A stretch of 64,000 nt of DNA, taken from Adiantum capillus-veneris (taxonomy: Eukaryota > Streptophyta > Polypodiopsida > Polypodiales > Pteridaceae). The notes below the pieces were generated by a model, which was not told the DNA's origin, searched no databases, and was given only the letters and a program-made list of their open reading frames with translations. Positions 46,303 to 56,957 of this stretch are shown one piece after another. A program made the translations under genes and the position numbers. The DNA lies in NCBI GenBank assembly GCA_014529385.2, contig CM043962.1, positions 40,836,598 through 40,900,597 of the forward strand, written 5' to 3'. Each line of letters begins with the position of its first letter. Position 1 is the stretch's first letter.

Positions 46303-48761
46303 TAGCTTTCAAATAGGTCTTCTACCTGTGGAACGGGAAACCTATTCTTGATAGTGATCCTATTTAGTGCTCTATAGTCGACACACATACGATATGTGCC
46401 GTCTTTCTTTTGCACTAATAGCACAGGTGAGCAAAATGGAGATGAGCTAGGCCTAACCATGCCCTTCTCAATTAACTCATGCACTTGCCGCATAATCTCC
46501 TCTTGTTGAGCTTGAGAAACTCTATAAGGAGGTTTGTTAGGCGGTGAACTTCCTGGAAGAAGTTCAATTGCATGGTCGTCATTACCTTGTTTAGGAGGTA
46601 GCTCACAAGGGATGTCGTCAATAAAGACATCTTGAAACCCCTTGAGAAAATTGGATAACTCTAATTCCTTTTGGTTGCTTTTATTTTCTTTTGCTAAAGC
46701 ATTAGGTTCATTTTGAGAATCTTTAACAAAAATCATGTACACGGAAATAGAGCTCTTTATTGACTTGTTGAAAGCTGGTGTATGTACAATGGGGATGGTG
46801 TTACCCATCTCCCTAGCATCTATATACATGTCCTTTTCCCTGAACTTAAAGGAGATTCTCCTTTCAGGAAATTTAACATGGGCAGCCAGACGGTCAAACC
46901 ATGGTGCCCCTAGGATTACATCCTCATGCTTGAGAGGAGAGATAAAGAAGTCCTCTTTGTCCACATAGCCTTGGACATGAAGCCTCAATTTCCCGATTAA
47001 GGGAGTGACTGAAGCTTCTTGCCCCTTGAAGGCACTGTCTGCGGGTAGGATATCTCCCATCTCGTAGGATTGTATGCCTAGCTTGGTGGTTAACTCCATA
47101 GATATGAAATTGTGAGTAGAACCAGGGTCAAAGAGAATAAAAGCATCATGTTCTCTTACCTTTCCCCAAGCATGGCATAGAGGAGATCCTTTGTGGTGAG
47201 TTTGGTGAATCTCCTCCTCTTGGATTTCAACCAAAGAAGGTCTAGGAGGATCTTGGCGGTTGTTCTTTTGGGGACAAGCGCGGTACGCATGCCCTTGTTC
47301 GCCGCACTTGAAACACCGGTTATCTTTACGATAACGCTCAAGCTCTTCAGGAGAGAGTTTATTCTTTCCTTTGTAAACTCCCTTCTCTTTAGCTTTGTTG
47401 GAATTGCCCTTAGGAGACTTTTGGACATTGTCCTTCCCCTTAGGCTCATTGGAACCCTTGTTTTCCGGGGGCTTATTATTTCTTTTACCCCCCGTTTGGA
47501 AATTGATTCGCGAGGCCACCATAGTATGGTGTATTACCGCCGATATGGTACGTGGCCTTTGGGAGTTGACATACTCCGCCATTTCTTTGGTTAAGCCCGC
47601 ACAAAATTGTTGCTTTTGCTCTCCAAAATCCAACTTTTTGAAGACAGTGGCCTTGAGTTGTAGGTCCCAAAACTTGTCTACATATTTGTGGATGGATTCA
47701 TTGGGAGAGAGCTTTAAGCTTCGCCATTCGGTGAGTACTTTGTCTTTGGCATCGGTGGCCAAAAACTGCTTCATAATGGAAGCTCTTAAAGCCTTCCATG
47801 TTCGTGGAGCTTCACCATTGGCTCGTAGGCTAGACCACCATTGTCTGGCGGACTTTTGAAAGTGCATAGCTACATGGCGTAGCTTAGAGGACTCCGTGAA
47901 GCCCTCATCTCCAAACGCCGCATCGAATTGCTGGATAAAGGCCAAAACTTTGTCTGTAGCACCGAAGGTGCCATCATAGGTAAGGAAAGAGATGCTCTTC
48001 CCTCCCTCTTTGAATTTCTTCAGCTTGGACGACCTCTTCCATGCGGCATAGGATTTCCTATGGCCTCTTCTTTTTGATGGTTCAAAAGTTGCACCATCAC
48101 TTTCTTCAGAAGATGAAGAATTGGAAGAAGGTGGAGAAGAGGGTGACCTCTTTCTCGCCTTTTTCTTGTCTTGATCTTTGTCGTCTTCACCATAGCTTTC
48201 ATAAGAGGAAGAGGATGAAGAAGATGGAGAAGAGGGTGTCCTCTTTCTCGCCTTTTTCTTCTCTTGCTTTTTATCATCCCTCTTTGAATTATGGCGTGGA
48301 GAAGAGTGTGATGGTCTTCTCCGCTTTGGTGGTGATGGAGAGCGTTTAGCCCGCCGTCTTCGTGGAGCCATCTCCACCGAGGTGGCGGGAGACTCGCTTC
48401 TTTCTCGTTCCTTCGGTGGAGGCTCTTGAGTTCTCCTTTGGAAAGGAGATGCATCATCAAGAAGTAAGTTCTTGAGCCCTTCATATGGATTCTCTTCTTC
48501 TTCCCGAATCGGAGAGAGACCTCTTTTGGTAGTTTCACAAGGAGGCTTCCTAGGTGTTCTCTCGTCATGGTGATGAGCTTGGAGAATCCCGTGAGCACGG
48601 AGCTGCCGTTGCACTTCACTTTGGAGAGATGGATTGCCCATGGCTTGTTGAAGCCTAGAAACAAGATAGTTAACAAGCATTGAAGCATCATTAGTAGCTT
48701 GCTCATGAGCAAAATCAAAGTTATCAACATTAATTTCACTCTCTTTACTATTGTCAGCCAT
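46269..48761 (-). CDS. Gag-protease-RT frame of gypsy G (830 codons)
   Basis: One open frame from MADNSKESEINVDNFDFAHE. Residues about 110-245 are strongly basic and Ser/Pro-rich, with RRAKRSPSPPKRRR and a duplicated KKKARKR(T/S)PSSP unit followed by Ser/Asp/Glu runs, resembling an SR-type nuclear or RNA-binding tail. The Gag core follows (FAFIQQFDAAFGDEG-like region, then ESIHKYVDKFWDLQLKATVF). The nucleocapsid knuckle CFKCGEQGHAYRACP lies near residue 485. Protease FILFDPGSTHNFIS lies near 545, with VILGAPWF as the flap-side motif. RT starts at YRVSQAQQEEIMRQ and runs to CVDYRALNRITIKN. One missing base near 46302 ends the frame early. It encodes virus-like-particle proteins and enzymes for retrotransposition. 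The unbroken length suggests a younger copy than A or B. Confidence 0.85.
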   Translation of the reverse strand: MADNSKESEINVDNFDFAHEQATNDASMLVNYLVSRLQQAMGNPSLQSEVQRQLRAHGILQAHHHDERTPRKPPCETTKRGLSPIREEEENPYEGLKNLLLDDASPFQRRTQEPPPKERERSESPATSVEMAPRRRRAKRSPSPPKRRRPSHSSPRHNSKRDDKKQEKKKARKRTPSSPSSSSSSSYESYGEDDKDQDKKKARKRSPSSPPSSNSSSSEESDGATFEPSKRRGHRKSYAAWKRSSKLKKFKEGGKSISFLTYDGTFGATDKVLAFIQQFDAAFGDEGFTESSKLRHVAMHFQKSARQWWSSLRANGEAPRTWKALRASIMKQFLATDAKDKVLTEWRSLKLSPNESIHKYVDKFWDLQLKATVFKKLDFGEQKQQFCAGLTKEMAEYVNSQRPRTISAVIHHTMVASRINFQTGGKRNNKPPENKGSNEPKGKDNVQKSPKGNSNKAKEKGVYKGKNKLSPEELERYRKDNRCFKCGEQGHAYRACPQKNNRQDPPRPSLVEIQEEEIHQTHHKGSPLCHAWGKVREHDAFILFDPGSTHNFISMELTTKLGIQSYEMGDILPADSAFKGQEASVTPLIGKLRLHVQGYVDKEDFFISPLKHEDVILGAPWFDRLAAHVKFPERRISFKFREKDMYIDAREMGNTIPIVHTPAFNKSIKSSISVYMIFVKDSQNEPNALAKENKSNQKELELSNFLKGFQDVFIDDIPCELPPKQGNDDHAIELLPGSSPPNKPPYRVSQAQQEEIMRQVHELIEKGMVRPSSSPFCSPVLLVQKKDGTYRMCVDYRALNRITIKNRFPVPQVEDLFESYKDRPTSVGLT

Positions 48762-49165
48762 TCTAACAACTTTTAGGTGTAAACTTTTTAGGTGTACTTT
48801 GGCACTTCAAGCCCTAGTTGCTACTCCTCTTTACCCCTTTAGAAAAAGCACTCAAGCTACTGTACCCGCGGCTCGAATACCATTAATTGCAAGGAATAGA
48901 AGAGAGGGTCTTTCGACACCAAAACAGCACCGGCTCCTGTCAAGCTTCTAATAGCTCAATAGTGGTTAAGCCGTAGGCAAGCCCCGTAGGACTCCACTAT
49001 TAAGACCATAGCTCTCGACGGTGATGCCCCGTTAGCTGCACAAAGGCAGGCGCACTGCAAGGCTGAAAAATCCCTATTCTACTTACTCACAGGCAATTAA
49101 TAATACCAACCATTTGTAGCTAGCTTGAGGACCTCCCTTCTTGAGCAAGAAAAGAGAAACCTTGA
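48762..49165 (-). other. 5' leader of gypsy G
   Basis: Untranslated region between PBS and Gag, about 400 bp, similar to those of A (16041-16444) and B. Confidence 0.6.
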
Positions 49166-49177
49166 GCTCTGATACCA
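49166..49177 (-). other. Primer-binding site of gypsy G
   Basis: The minus strand reads TGGTATCAGAGC. Confidence 0.85.
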
Positions 49178-49178
49178 A

Positions 49179-50768
49179 TGTAACATTTAATGGCCTAAAA
49201 TCTTTTGTGTAGCGGAATTTAGCATGAACATAGTGGGCATTTCATTAGAGTTGATTCCTAATGAGAATTACAAGAGTGCTTGGGTGGAGAGAGCAACAAA
49301 AAGCATAACACCTAGTTAGATAGCATCGACAATACTTTCAAAAGAGAGAGCAATTAAGCTATTGACAACAGTTGAGGACCGGATTTGCATGGAGCCGGTC
49401 CCCCCTCCAAAAGGCTTTGTATTATGGTTTCTCCCATCAAGAGAGACATTGTACAATACAATTCTTTGTGTTCCTTCAAGACTAGCTAGTGCAATGAAGA
49501 TGGAAGCTTCATACACCAAGCAAAACACTTAATCAAACACAACTTGAATTATCCCCGTTCTCAGACCCAAGACCTCACACACCTTCGAAGATGGTGAGAG
49601 CTAGCAGGGTATGAGAGTAGATTGAGAGGAAAAAGAAGTATCTTACGAGAAAGAAGTACATCTCCTCACATAATCACTCATATTAGCATAGCTTAGCTTA
49701 GTAATTAGCTTGGTAGAGAAGATGAGCATGCATTGAAGCTTGGCTCTTGGTTGGATTTGCATCCACATGCCAAAAGAGTGTTGATGTAGGCTTCTATCTC
49801 ACAAGCTTTGAGTAGGTGATGAGCTCTCCATTAAAGCTTGGGAGGAGATAGAGTATTTTCCCTTCACACATGGTCAAGTGTGAGAGTGTGTGTGTCAATG
49901 CCAAGCAAAAATCAGCCCCCCCCCTCTCTTGGGCGAGCCCTAGCTGCTAAATTAATCTGGCTTTTGCCTCATTGGACCTCCCCAGGTCAAGCCAATAGGG
50001 ATTAAGCAGCATAAGTGATAGCCTTCTGACATGTGTCCCCCTTTCCCCTTTTGTGAGAGCTTTAGGTAATTAAATAATTAAACTAAACTCTCATTGGACC
50101 CCTTTGCCTCCTGGCCAATAGGAATCAGGCAAGCCATAGGGCTCCTGAATGCTCATTGGACCCCTTGGGAGACTGCCCAATAGTCTTCTAGGACACTTAA
50201 TTCTTATTGGTTTCTTTTATTAAATGTTTTTAAATTAATTAAACTAGATTTACTCTAGCCTAATTCTCATTGGTCCACTTCAAGGGTCTTCCAATAGGAA
50301 TTGGGCACACCTTGTGGGCATCTGGCCTAGGGAGCTGACATGTGTCCCTCATTCCCTTTGTGTAAAGGGAGCCTGTGTGTGTGTGTGTGGCTTTCTCTCT
50401 CATCCCCTAGCTTTGGGGCTCGCCCCCTCCCATGTAGGGATGTAGAAAGACTTTTTGGGCACACACTAAGCATCCAATTTTCCCTAAGGTTGACCTTTGG
50501 ACACAACCTTTGAATTTTGGAACCTTAGCATTTTGGAAGTCTTAATGGGCTGAACCTTAGGGTCTTTTTATCCCATTGTTTCACATGGCTCTTTTGCAGA
50601 TGGCCCCCCCTTTGGATCCCTATTTTCCCTCCTTTGGATCCCTACTGTGGCCGGTCTGCTAACTTAACCAATATTCTAACTTTTTCTCCCTTGGCACTTC
50701 CCCACATTAAATGATCAGTTTAATATGAGAAAATCATTTAGGAGAATTAGATATTGATTATTATGACA
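49179..50768 (-). repeat. 5' LTR of gypsy G (1,590 bp)
   Basis: TGTCATAATAATC...AATGTTACA on the minus strand. It has shorter GT and GA runs than the B LTRs. The same family is seen at 51465-52132. Confidence 0.8.
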
Positions 50769-51451
50769 TTAAAGTTCTAGGTATGCCAATAAAATTCAAG
50801 ACATCTTGTAGAAGGTTCTATAAAATCCATAAATTTATCACAAAAAAATATATGTATGAATCTTCCTTTTGACTTATAGTTTCTAGTCATTTGTTTAAGT
50901 GAGTTAGCTTTAGTAAGGATAGTTTGAACCTGTTCCTCGTTGAAGAACTCCAAAGTTTTTGATGTATCCCCAATATCTTCAGCACCTCAGAATTGTCAAG
51001 GTTTCTTATGTGCAGTAGAAGATGAACTACCTGGTGTATGTAGAATCTTCTTCATGGGTTCTTTGCCTTTCAGCGGTCTGAGGATATTTTTGATGGTATT
51101 GGCTATGGGTGTGTCGGCAATTCTGGGTAGTAGAGGTTTTCCTGGAGAGTATAAGACTAGCCTGCGAGCAGCCTCCACCATATGTTCATGAAAATGATAG
51201 TAGACTAGAATAGCATGTCGTACTTCCAGAGGTAAAGTAGCCACCCATGCTATAAATGCATATACTTGTGCAAGTCCAGATGTGAAGGGAAAAAACTTTG
51301 GTAAATTTTGAAACACATACCATAATAAATGGTCAACCCATAGTATAGAAGCATTACAATTAGAATTAGGGTCAAGTTTTTTGCATGCACATTTGATAAA
51401 GGTTCTATATGTATTCCAGCAATTTCTAAGAAACTTATTTGTATCTTGCAA
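50769..51451 (-). pseudogene. Open frame of unknown family, maybe Penelope N-terminal
   Basis: A 151-residue frame (50996-51451) with aromatic-rich text such as LWVDHLLWYVFQNLPKFF and AILVYYHFHEHMVEAARRLV, then a basic tail. After a stop the reading continues as FFNEEQVQTILTKANSLK up to the G LTR. It is on the same strand as the Penelope-like RT, with gypsy G between them, so it may be the N-terminal part of that element. No motif proves the link. Confidence 0.3.
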
Positions 51452-51464
51452 CCATGCTAGCCTT

Positions 51465-52132
51465 GGGACAAGTGTCCCCCTTTACCCTTTGAGATAGAGG
51501 ACTTGATAAATGGATACACAATTAATTTAATTAGCTAAAAGATTATTGCACACCTTTAGAGGCAAACCAATAGGTTTTAGGCACCTTATGAAGGCAACAT
51601 GGAGAGGAACTTGACATGTGTCCTTGTTGCTTCTTTAGACTAGGCTTTCCTTGTGTGAGGGTGTGTGTGTTCTCTCTCTTGCCCCTACAATTAGGGCTTG
51701 CCCCCCCCATGAGTAGGGATTGTGGTTGACTTTGGGAACACCTCAAGCATCTTAGTCATGGAGCACCTTACTCATAAAGAACGACAAGCACCTGGAGCAC
51801 CTTAGTCAGCAAGCACGACAAGCACCTCAAGCTTGGGCCGGGTTCCCACCTCAAACATAGCCCTAGCTTGCCTAAGGTCTAAGGACTTTTAACACTAATA
51901 TTTGGAGGTCTTTAATGAAGCTAACCCAAAGGTCTTTAAGCTCCATTATCTAGCCTTGCTCTTTGAGATACCATCTCTCCTTTGGACCCCTTTAACCTTG
52001 GCCCCTTGCTGAGATAGATCCATAAGCACATGTCTACATTCTAACCCTTGTTCCCGTTTATTCTCCCACATTAAATGATCAGTTTAATATGAGAAAATCA
52101 TTTGGGTTGGTTAGATATTAGATTTTATTACA
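51465..52132 (-). mobile_element. Partial gypsy LTR (family A/B/G)
   Basis: The minus strand begins TGTAATAAAATCTAATATC and matches the A/B LTR beginning, then parts resembling G. The left end is cut near the frame at 51451. There is no internal region beside it. Confidence 0.7.
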
Positions 52133-52967
52133 CACACACACACACACACAAAGAGTTCACTTTAGGTAATGTGGCGAATGAGCAGGGTAGAGCTTCAGAC
52201 ATGGAGTGTTGGCTACTTCTCAACATAGTTTGTGTTATCGTCTTCACAAACATTATTCTCATTTTGCAATGCAATGTCGCCCAGGCTCGCCCTCTTCTTG
52301 ACTCTATACTTTGTGAATCCCTCTCTTGAAAAGCCTACAACACCTACGACAAATGGCCCAATATTTCCCTTGCACAACATGTCAAATTGTTTATCATACC
52401 TCCAAAATAGTGATTGTTGTGAGGAGATGGCAAGGATGAAGCAAAAGATCAAGGTCATCTCGAAGCTTACTGTCAATTCTCCCAAACACACATGCCTTGA
52501 TGGAAGCCGAGGGCTTCTTATCAGTACTAGGGACTATAGCCATTAGTTGATTTCCGACAAGAAGCAAATGATCGATTCCCTTGACAGTAGAGTGGTCACT
52601 TACAATAGTCCCTTCATGGTGTTGCCTCATATGGGCTTTCTCTTTGTATTGTTCTATTATGGAAGGGTGTGAGCATTGCTGACTTAATTAGCATGGGGAC
52701 TCATGGAAGATCCTTCAAAGGAAGAGGTGGAGTGGTCCATGATTATGGCATTGGCTTGAGACTGGTTGTGCCTATGATAGAATCATAGGGCAATGCCAAG
52801 ATTCTTAATCTTATAGAGGTAGATGAAGAGCTTGATGCTGCTAAAGTGCCATTGGGAGTTTTGGGAGTATTGCCATGACAACAAGTTAACCATTCACAAC
52901 ACAAAATATTATTTTGGTATGTCTTTTGGGTAACATTCCATATTAATAGCTTTTAGCTTTGAAGTGA
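52133..52967. other. (CA)n end and no recognised gene
   Basis: (AC)n at 52130-52150 follows the LTR. The rest has moderately open frames on both strands (52232-52546 plus, 52394-52630 minus) without a domain. Confidence 0.4.
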
Positions 52968-54289
52968 TTTTTTTGTTTTTTCAAAATTCGCAATTATGAG
53001 TGATTGTATTAGAATGACACCAAGAAATATAAAAACAACCTCAAGATCATGTTGAACCTTGAGGGGCAAGTGGTTACATCAGAGCCTAGTTAGAAGTACC
53101 TACTACCAAAAGTCCAGTCCTTTACACAGCAAGGCTCGAATGGATGGTGGGAGTCGCCCTTAGCCAATCATCCAAGTTTTTCCTTTTACCTATCACAACT
53201 ATAAATCCTTACTTTCTTGTACAATCTCTAAGAATCTAGCCACAGAGAGGTCGCTATCAAAGACACGGAAGTTTCCTGGACTTCCATATCTTACTAAAGA
53301 AACAAAAGCTGGCAATCTGAGTACAGGTTAGAAGTGCGGGACTTTGAAACTATTTCCCACCAAGGCACAGATCCTTCTTGAAAAACCCTATCCTCCACGA
53401 TCTTTGTATCCATTTGCACACCTTCCATGCCAAGACTCTAATAGCCGGGCATTCCATGAAAAAGTGGGTGAGGTCTTTGCTAGCCAATCTACACCTCTAC
53501 AGCTATCAAACCCGATACTACGTGCCTGAATGTTGACACCTATCGGCAAAGCCCCCCATAGCACCTTACATAGAAATACCTTCATAAAATAAGGCTATTG
53601 TGGATTCCAAATGTTCTTCATGACCTCAACCCATCAAGCTTCCGACCATTTTTTCTTTCATTGTCTATTCAAAGAGGTGACCCAATCAATCTCGTGCATC
53701 AATGCTTGGTAGATGCCCTTGGTATGAGGCTTCAAGAAATGGCTACTCATGGCCCATTTTCAAGATTTCCACTCAAAAGTGGTTTCCCAAATTGGCGTCA
53801 AAGTGTTATACAGGCCTTCAACAACTCTGTTGATAAGAAGCTTCTCAGTGCCATTGAGCTGAAACTAGGCAGCCAACTAGTTGGAGGATTTCCAACACTT
53901 GTTGTTTCCATCCCGAAAGTGGATAAACGGTTGGAGTCCTTTGTTGTTTATCCTTCTGGAAATTTCTCTTCAATAAGGATTTAGAATTACACTAGCAGCT
54001 TTAGAAAGCCAAGGGGACCAGTGAGAGATGGAGTTTTGGAAGTATCTAGTTAACTCACCACATTCCAGTACCCATGTTGCTTCTCCCGGGATGCCACCAC
54101 CTTGGGGCTAATAGCTTTTCATGCACCTCGACACCTTTCCACTGGCCACCTTTAGAGCAAATTTTTTATGTGCTATCATATCCTTAGTCATGATAGCTCA
54201 GGCTTGGTCTTGTTTTTCAATTGAGACCATAAACTTGGCACACAATGCCTCAGCATGAACAATGGGGTTGAAAATTTCGAGGCCACCTT
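52968..54289 (-). pseudogene. LINE-2, 3' part (split by copia D)
   Basis: A minus-strand L1-like remnant. Its tail, T7GT6 on the plus strand (52968-52981), matches the tail of LINE-1 at 60725-60740. KVFLCKVLWGALPIGVNIQARSIG near 53.5 kb is the zf-RVT region and parallels VFVWKVLWGALPTGV in LINE-1. Upstream, segments match the LINE-1 stretch at 61.6-62.1 kb (a GGGACCAGTGAGA block). Stops are frequent. The element is cut at the ACCTT site of copia D and resumes at 59480. Confidence 0.75.
54285..54289. repeat. Left target-site duplication of copia D
   Basis: ACCTT, repeated at 59475-59479. Confidence 0.9.
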
Positions 54290-54609
54290 TGTAAAGAATG
54301 AGGATGCAAGAGAGCTAGAGAAGACAAGCACAAAATACACAGAGATGGAAAGCTTCTTCTTCTTCGCACAGAAAAGAGAGTACAAATGACTAAGTGCTAA
54401 AACTGAAAAGTAGCACATATGTACATGCGGTTACTAAGTGTGAACTTGCTAGAAGCGTACTAGGCTGGCACTATAAGTGTAGTCTAGCTGTAGAATCACT
54501 GGCAGAGATCCTCCGTGTCGGTCACCTAACGCGCCAGTGAGTAAATGTCGTAAGCGGCCAAGACCCGTAGTGGATGCCAGCTTAAGATGTAGAGCTCGAC
54601 ATCTCAACA
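54290..54609 (-). repeat. 3' LTR of copia D
   Basis: 320 bp. The minus strand begins TGTTGAGATGTCG and ends TTCTTTACA. Confidence 0.95.
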
Positions 54610-54619
54610 CTCCCCCTCG
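54610..54619 (-). other. Polypurine tract of copia D
   Basis: The minus strand reads CGAGGGGGAG before TGTTGAG. Confidence 0.85.
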
Positions 54620-56957
54620 AGCTCTGCGTGTCGCAGAGTCCAAGCATAGGCCGGAAATGTCGAAGCTTCTCAGCTCCGAGGGCCTTGGTAAAGATATCCG
54701 CTCTCTACTCCTCTGTGCTGACGTAGACCAAGTCGATGTCGCCCGCCAACACTCGCTCTCGAACGTAGTGGTAATGGACCTCTATGTGCTTGGTCCTGGC
54801 ATGGAACACTGGGTTCCTAGCCAACTGCATGCTGCTGAGGTTTTCACAATGGATGACAATCTGATGGTCCACCTGCACTCCCAAGTCCTCAAGTAATGTG
54901 CGTAGCCAAGCTACCTCACACGCCGCAACTGCTGCACCTCTGTACTCGGCCTCTGTGCTCGATAAAGCAACCGTAGGCTGCTTTTTGCTGCTCCAAGTAA
55001 CAGCAGCACTCCCAAAAGAGAACATGAAGCCACTCGTAGATCTCCTATCAACAATGCTACCTGCCCAATCTGCATCTGTATACCCATACAATGCTAATGG
55101 CACATTTTCTGCAAAGAACAATGCGTAGTCAAGAGTCCCTTGCACATACCGAAGTGTGCGTCGTACTCCATACAAATGTGGCTTCCTCGGAAGCTGCATG
55201 AACTGACTCTCCAAGCCTACTGTGTAGCTCAAGTCTGGCCTCGTTATAGTCAAGTAGATTAGACTACCCACAATCTTCCTGTACATCTTGACATCCTCAA
55301 CAACATCACCCTTCTCTGCACTCAGCTTTGCATTCACATCCAAGGGAATAGAAATTGGCTTACAATCAGCCATACCATACTTTGACAACATGTCCAAAGC
55401 ATACTGTCTCTGTGACAGCCATACACCCTCTGGAGTCCTGATCACCTCAATGCCAAGAAAGTAGCGCAACTCGCCCAAATCTTTCATTTCAAACTCCTGT
55501 TTGAGAAGACCCTTCACATGGTCAATCTCCATAGCATTGTCACCCACAATAATAAGATCATCTACATATATGGTAATGACCACAATCCCCACATCACTCT
55601 CACATACATAGAGTGAATGATCAGCATGAGCTCTCCTAAACCCAATACTGACAAGATACTTGGCAATCCTGTCATACCATGCTCTAGAGCCCTGCTTCAA
55701 ACCATACAAAGCTTTGAGAAGTCTGCATACATAATCTAGGTAACATGGATCGACATAACCAGGTGGCTGATCCATATACACTTCCTCTTGCAACTCACCA
55801 TTCAAGAAGGCATTCTTTACATCCATTTGATGCATAATCCATCCTCTAGATGCAGCCACTGCTATGATAGCTCTCACAGTCGTCATCTTTGCCATTGGAG
55901 CAAAGGTCTCCTCATAGTCTATGCCATACGTCTGTGCATAACCCTTTGCGGCCAGCCTTGCCATGTGACGCTCAATGTTACCATCAGCCTTATGCTTGGT
56001 TTTATACACCCATTTACAGCCAATAGCTTTCTTGCCACTTGGCAATGGCACCAACTCCCATGTGTCGTTTGCTTCCAATGCAGCCATCTCTTCATTCATT
56101 GCATCATCCCAATGTAAATTTCCAACTGCATCCTCAAAACATGTGGGCTCCACATCCTGTATCACCTTAGCCATGTAGGCTTGGTGATGCGCTAGATACC
56201 CATCATAAGTCAATTTCTGAACTGGATTTCTGACTCTGTTAGATCTACGCGGTCCTGGGTCACTCCTTTGCCCTCTAGCATCTTCTTGTACTTTCCTTAC
56301 ACCAGGTGTCCCGACAGCCGGAATTCCAAATTCCTCATCAAGACATTGTTTAGAACCATCTGAATCCATGTCTACATGTGAAAACCCTAATGATGCATCA
56401 TCCATAAAGGGAGGTTCATCTACCTTTTCCTTTCCTTTTCGTGATACATTCCCTGTACCTGCTGATGGAGTAACCTGCGTACGTAGTCTACCATTCCATG
56501 GCTTCTCAACAGAGCCACGAGAAGAGGACTCTTGTGGTCCACTCAAAACCTATGACTGTGGCCTCACATTTTGTACAACCACATCATCTTTTACATCAGC
56601 CCCAATAGTGCCATGTGCATTACTGTACCAGCTACTCATCTCATCAAAGACTACATCTCTGCTCACTCGTCATTCTCGTGTAGTAGGATTGTAGCACCTG
56701 TACCCCTTTTGTTCAAGGGAATATCCCACAACAATACATTTCTCTGCTTTAGGATCCAATTTCCTATGCAACTCATCCGGTACATGCACGTAAGCTATGC
56801 AGCCAAACAATTTCAAGTGTGCCAAATCAGGCTTTGTACCTGTAAACTTTTCCTCGGGCATTACATCATGCACCGCAGCTGTAGGTGTCCTGTTCATAAT
56901 GTACACAGTTGTATTTACAGCTTCAGCCCAGAAATGATGAGGCATGTTCTTTCTCAT
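54620..56957 (-). pseudogene. Integrase end, RT and RNase H of copia D
   Basis: After a frameshift near 56955 the reading is MPHHFWAEAVNTTVYIMNR (integrase C-terminal part) and LKLFGCIAYVHVP. There are stops near 56660 (TRE*RVSRDVVF) and near 56555. A 613-codon frame follows (54705-56546): ALEANDTWELVPLPSGKKAI, QMDVKNAFLNGELQEEVYM, the RT active site YVDDLIIVG, KDLGELRYFLGIEV, and RNase H with YTDADWAGSIVDRRSTSGF and STEAEYRGAA. A last stop at about 54702 (TEE*RADIFTKAL) precedes the C-terminus. All catalytic residues of RT and RNase H that I can identify are intact, so damage is limited to the premature stops. Confidence 0.9.

Larger units (their letters stand above)
45690..50768 (-). mobile_element. 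Gypsy G, 3'-truncated
   Basis: The minus-strand order is 5' LTR, PBS, 400-bp leader, Gag-protease-RT frame, truncated in the RNase H linker. It is the best-preserved coding copy of the A/B/G family. No left LTR or duplication could be found, so the left edge is a deletion or recombination junction. Confidence 0.85.

Noticed and set aside
48020-48769. 249-codon minus-strand frame beside the Gag frame
   Set aside because: An alternative frame over the Gag basic region. The 830-codon frame carries the Gag, protease and RT motifs.
53598-53984. 128-codon plus-strand frame
   Set aside because: It lies opposite LINE-2, whose minus-strand text matches LINE-1. The plus frame has no domain.
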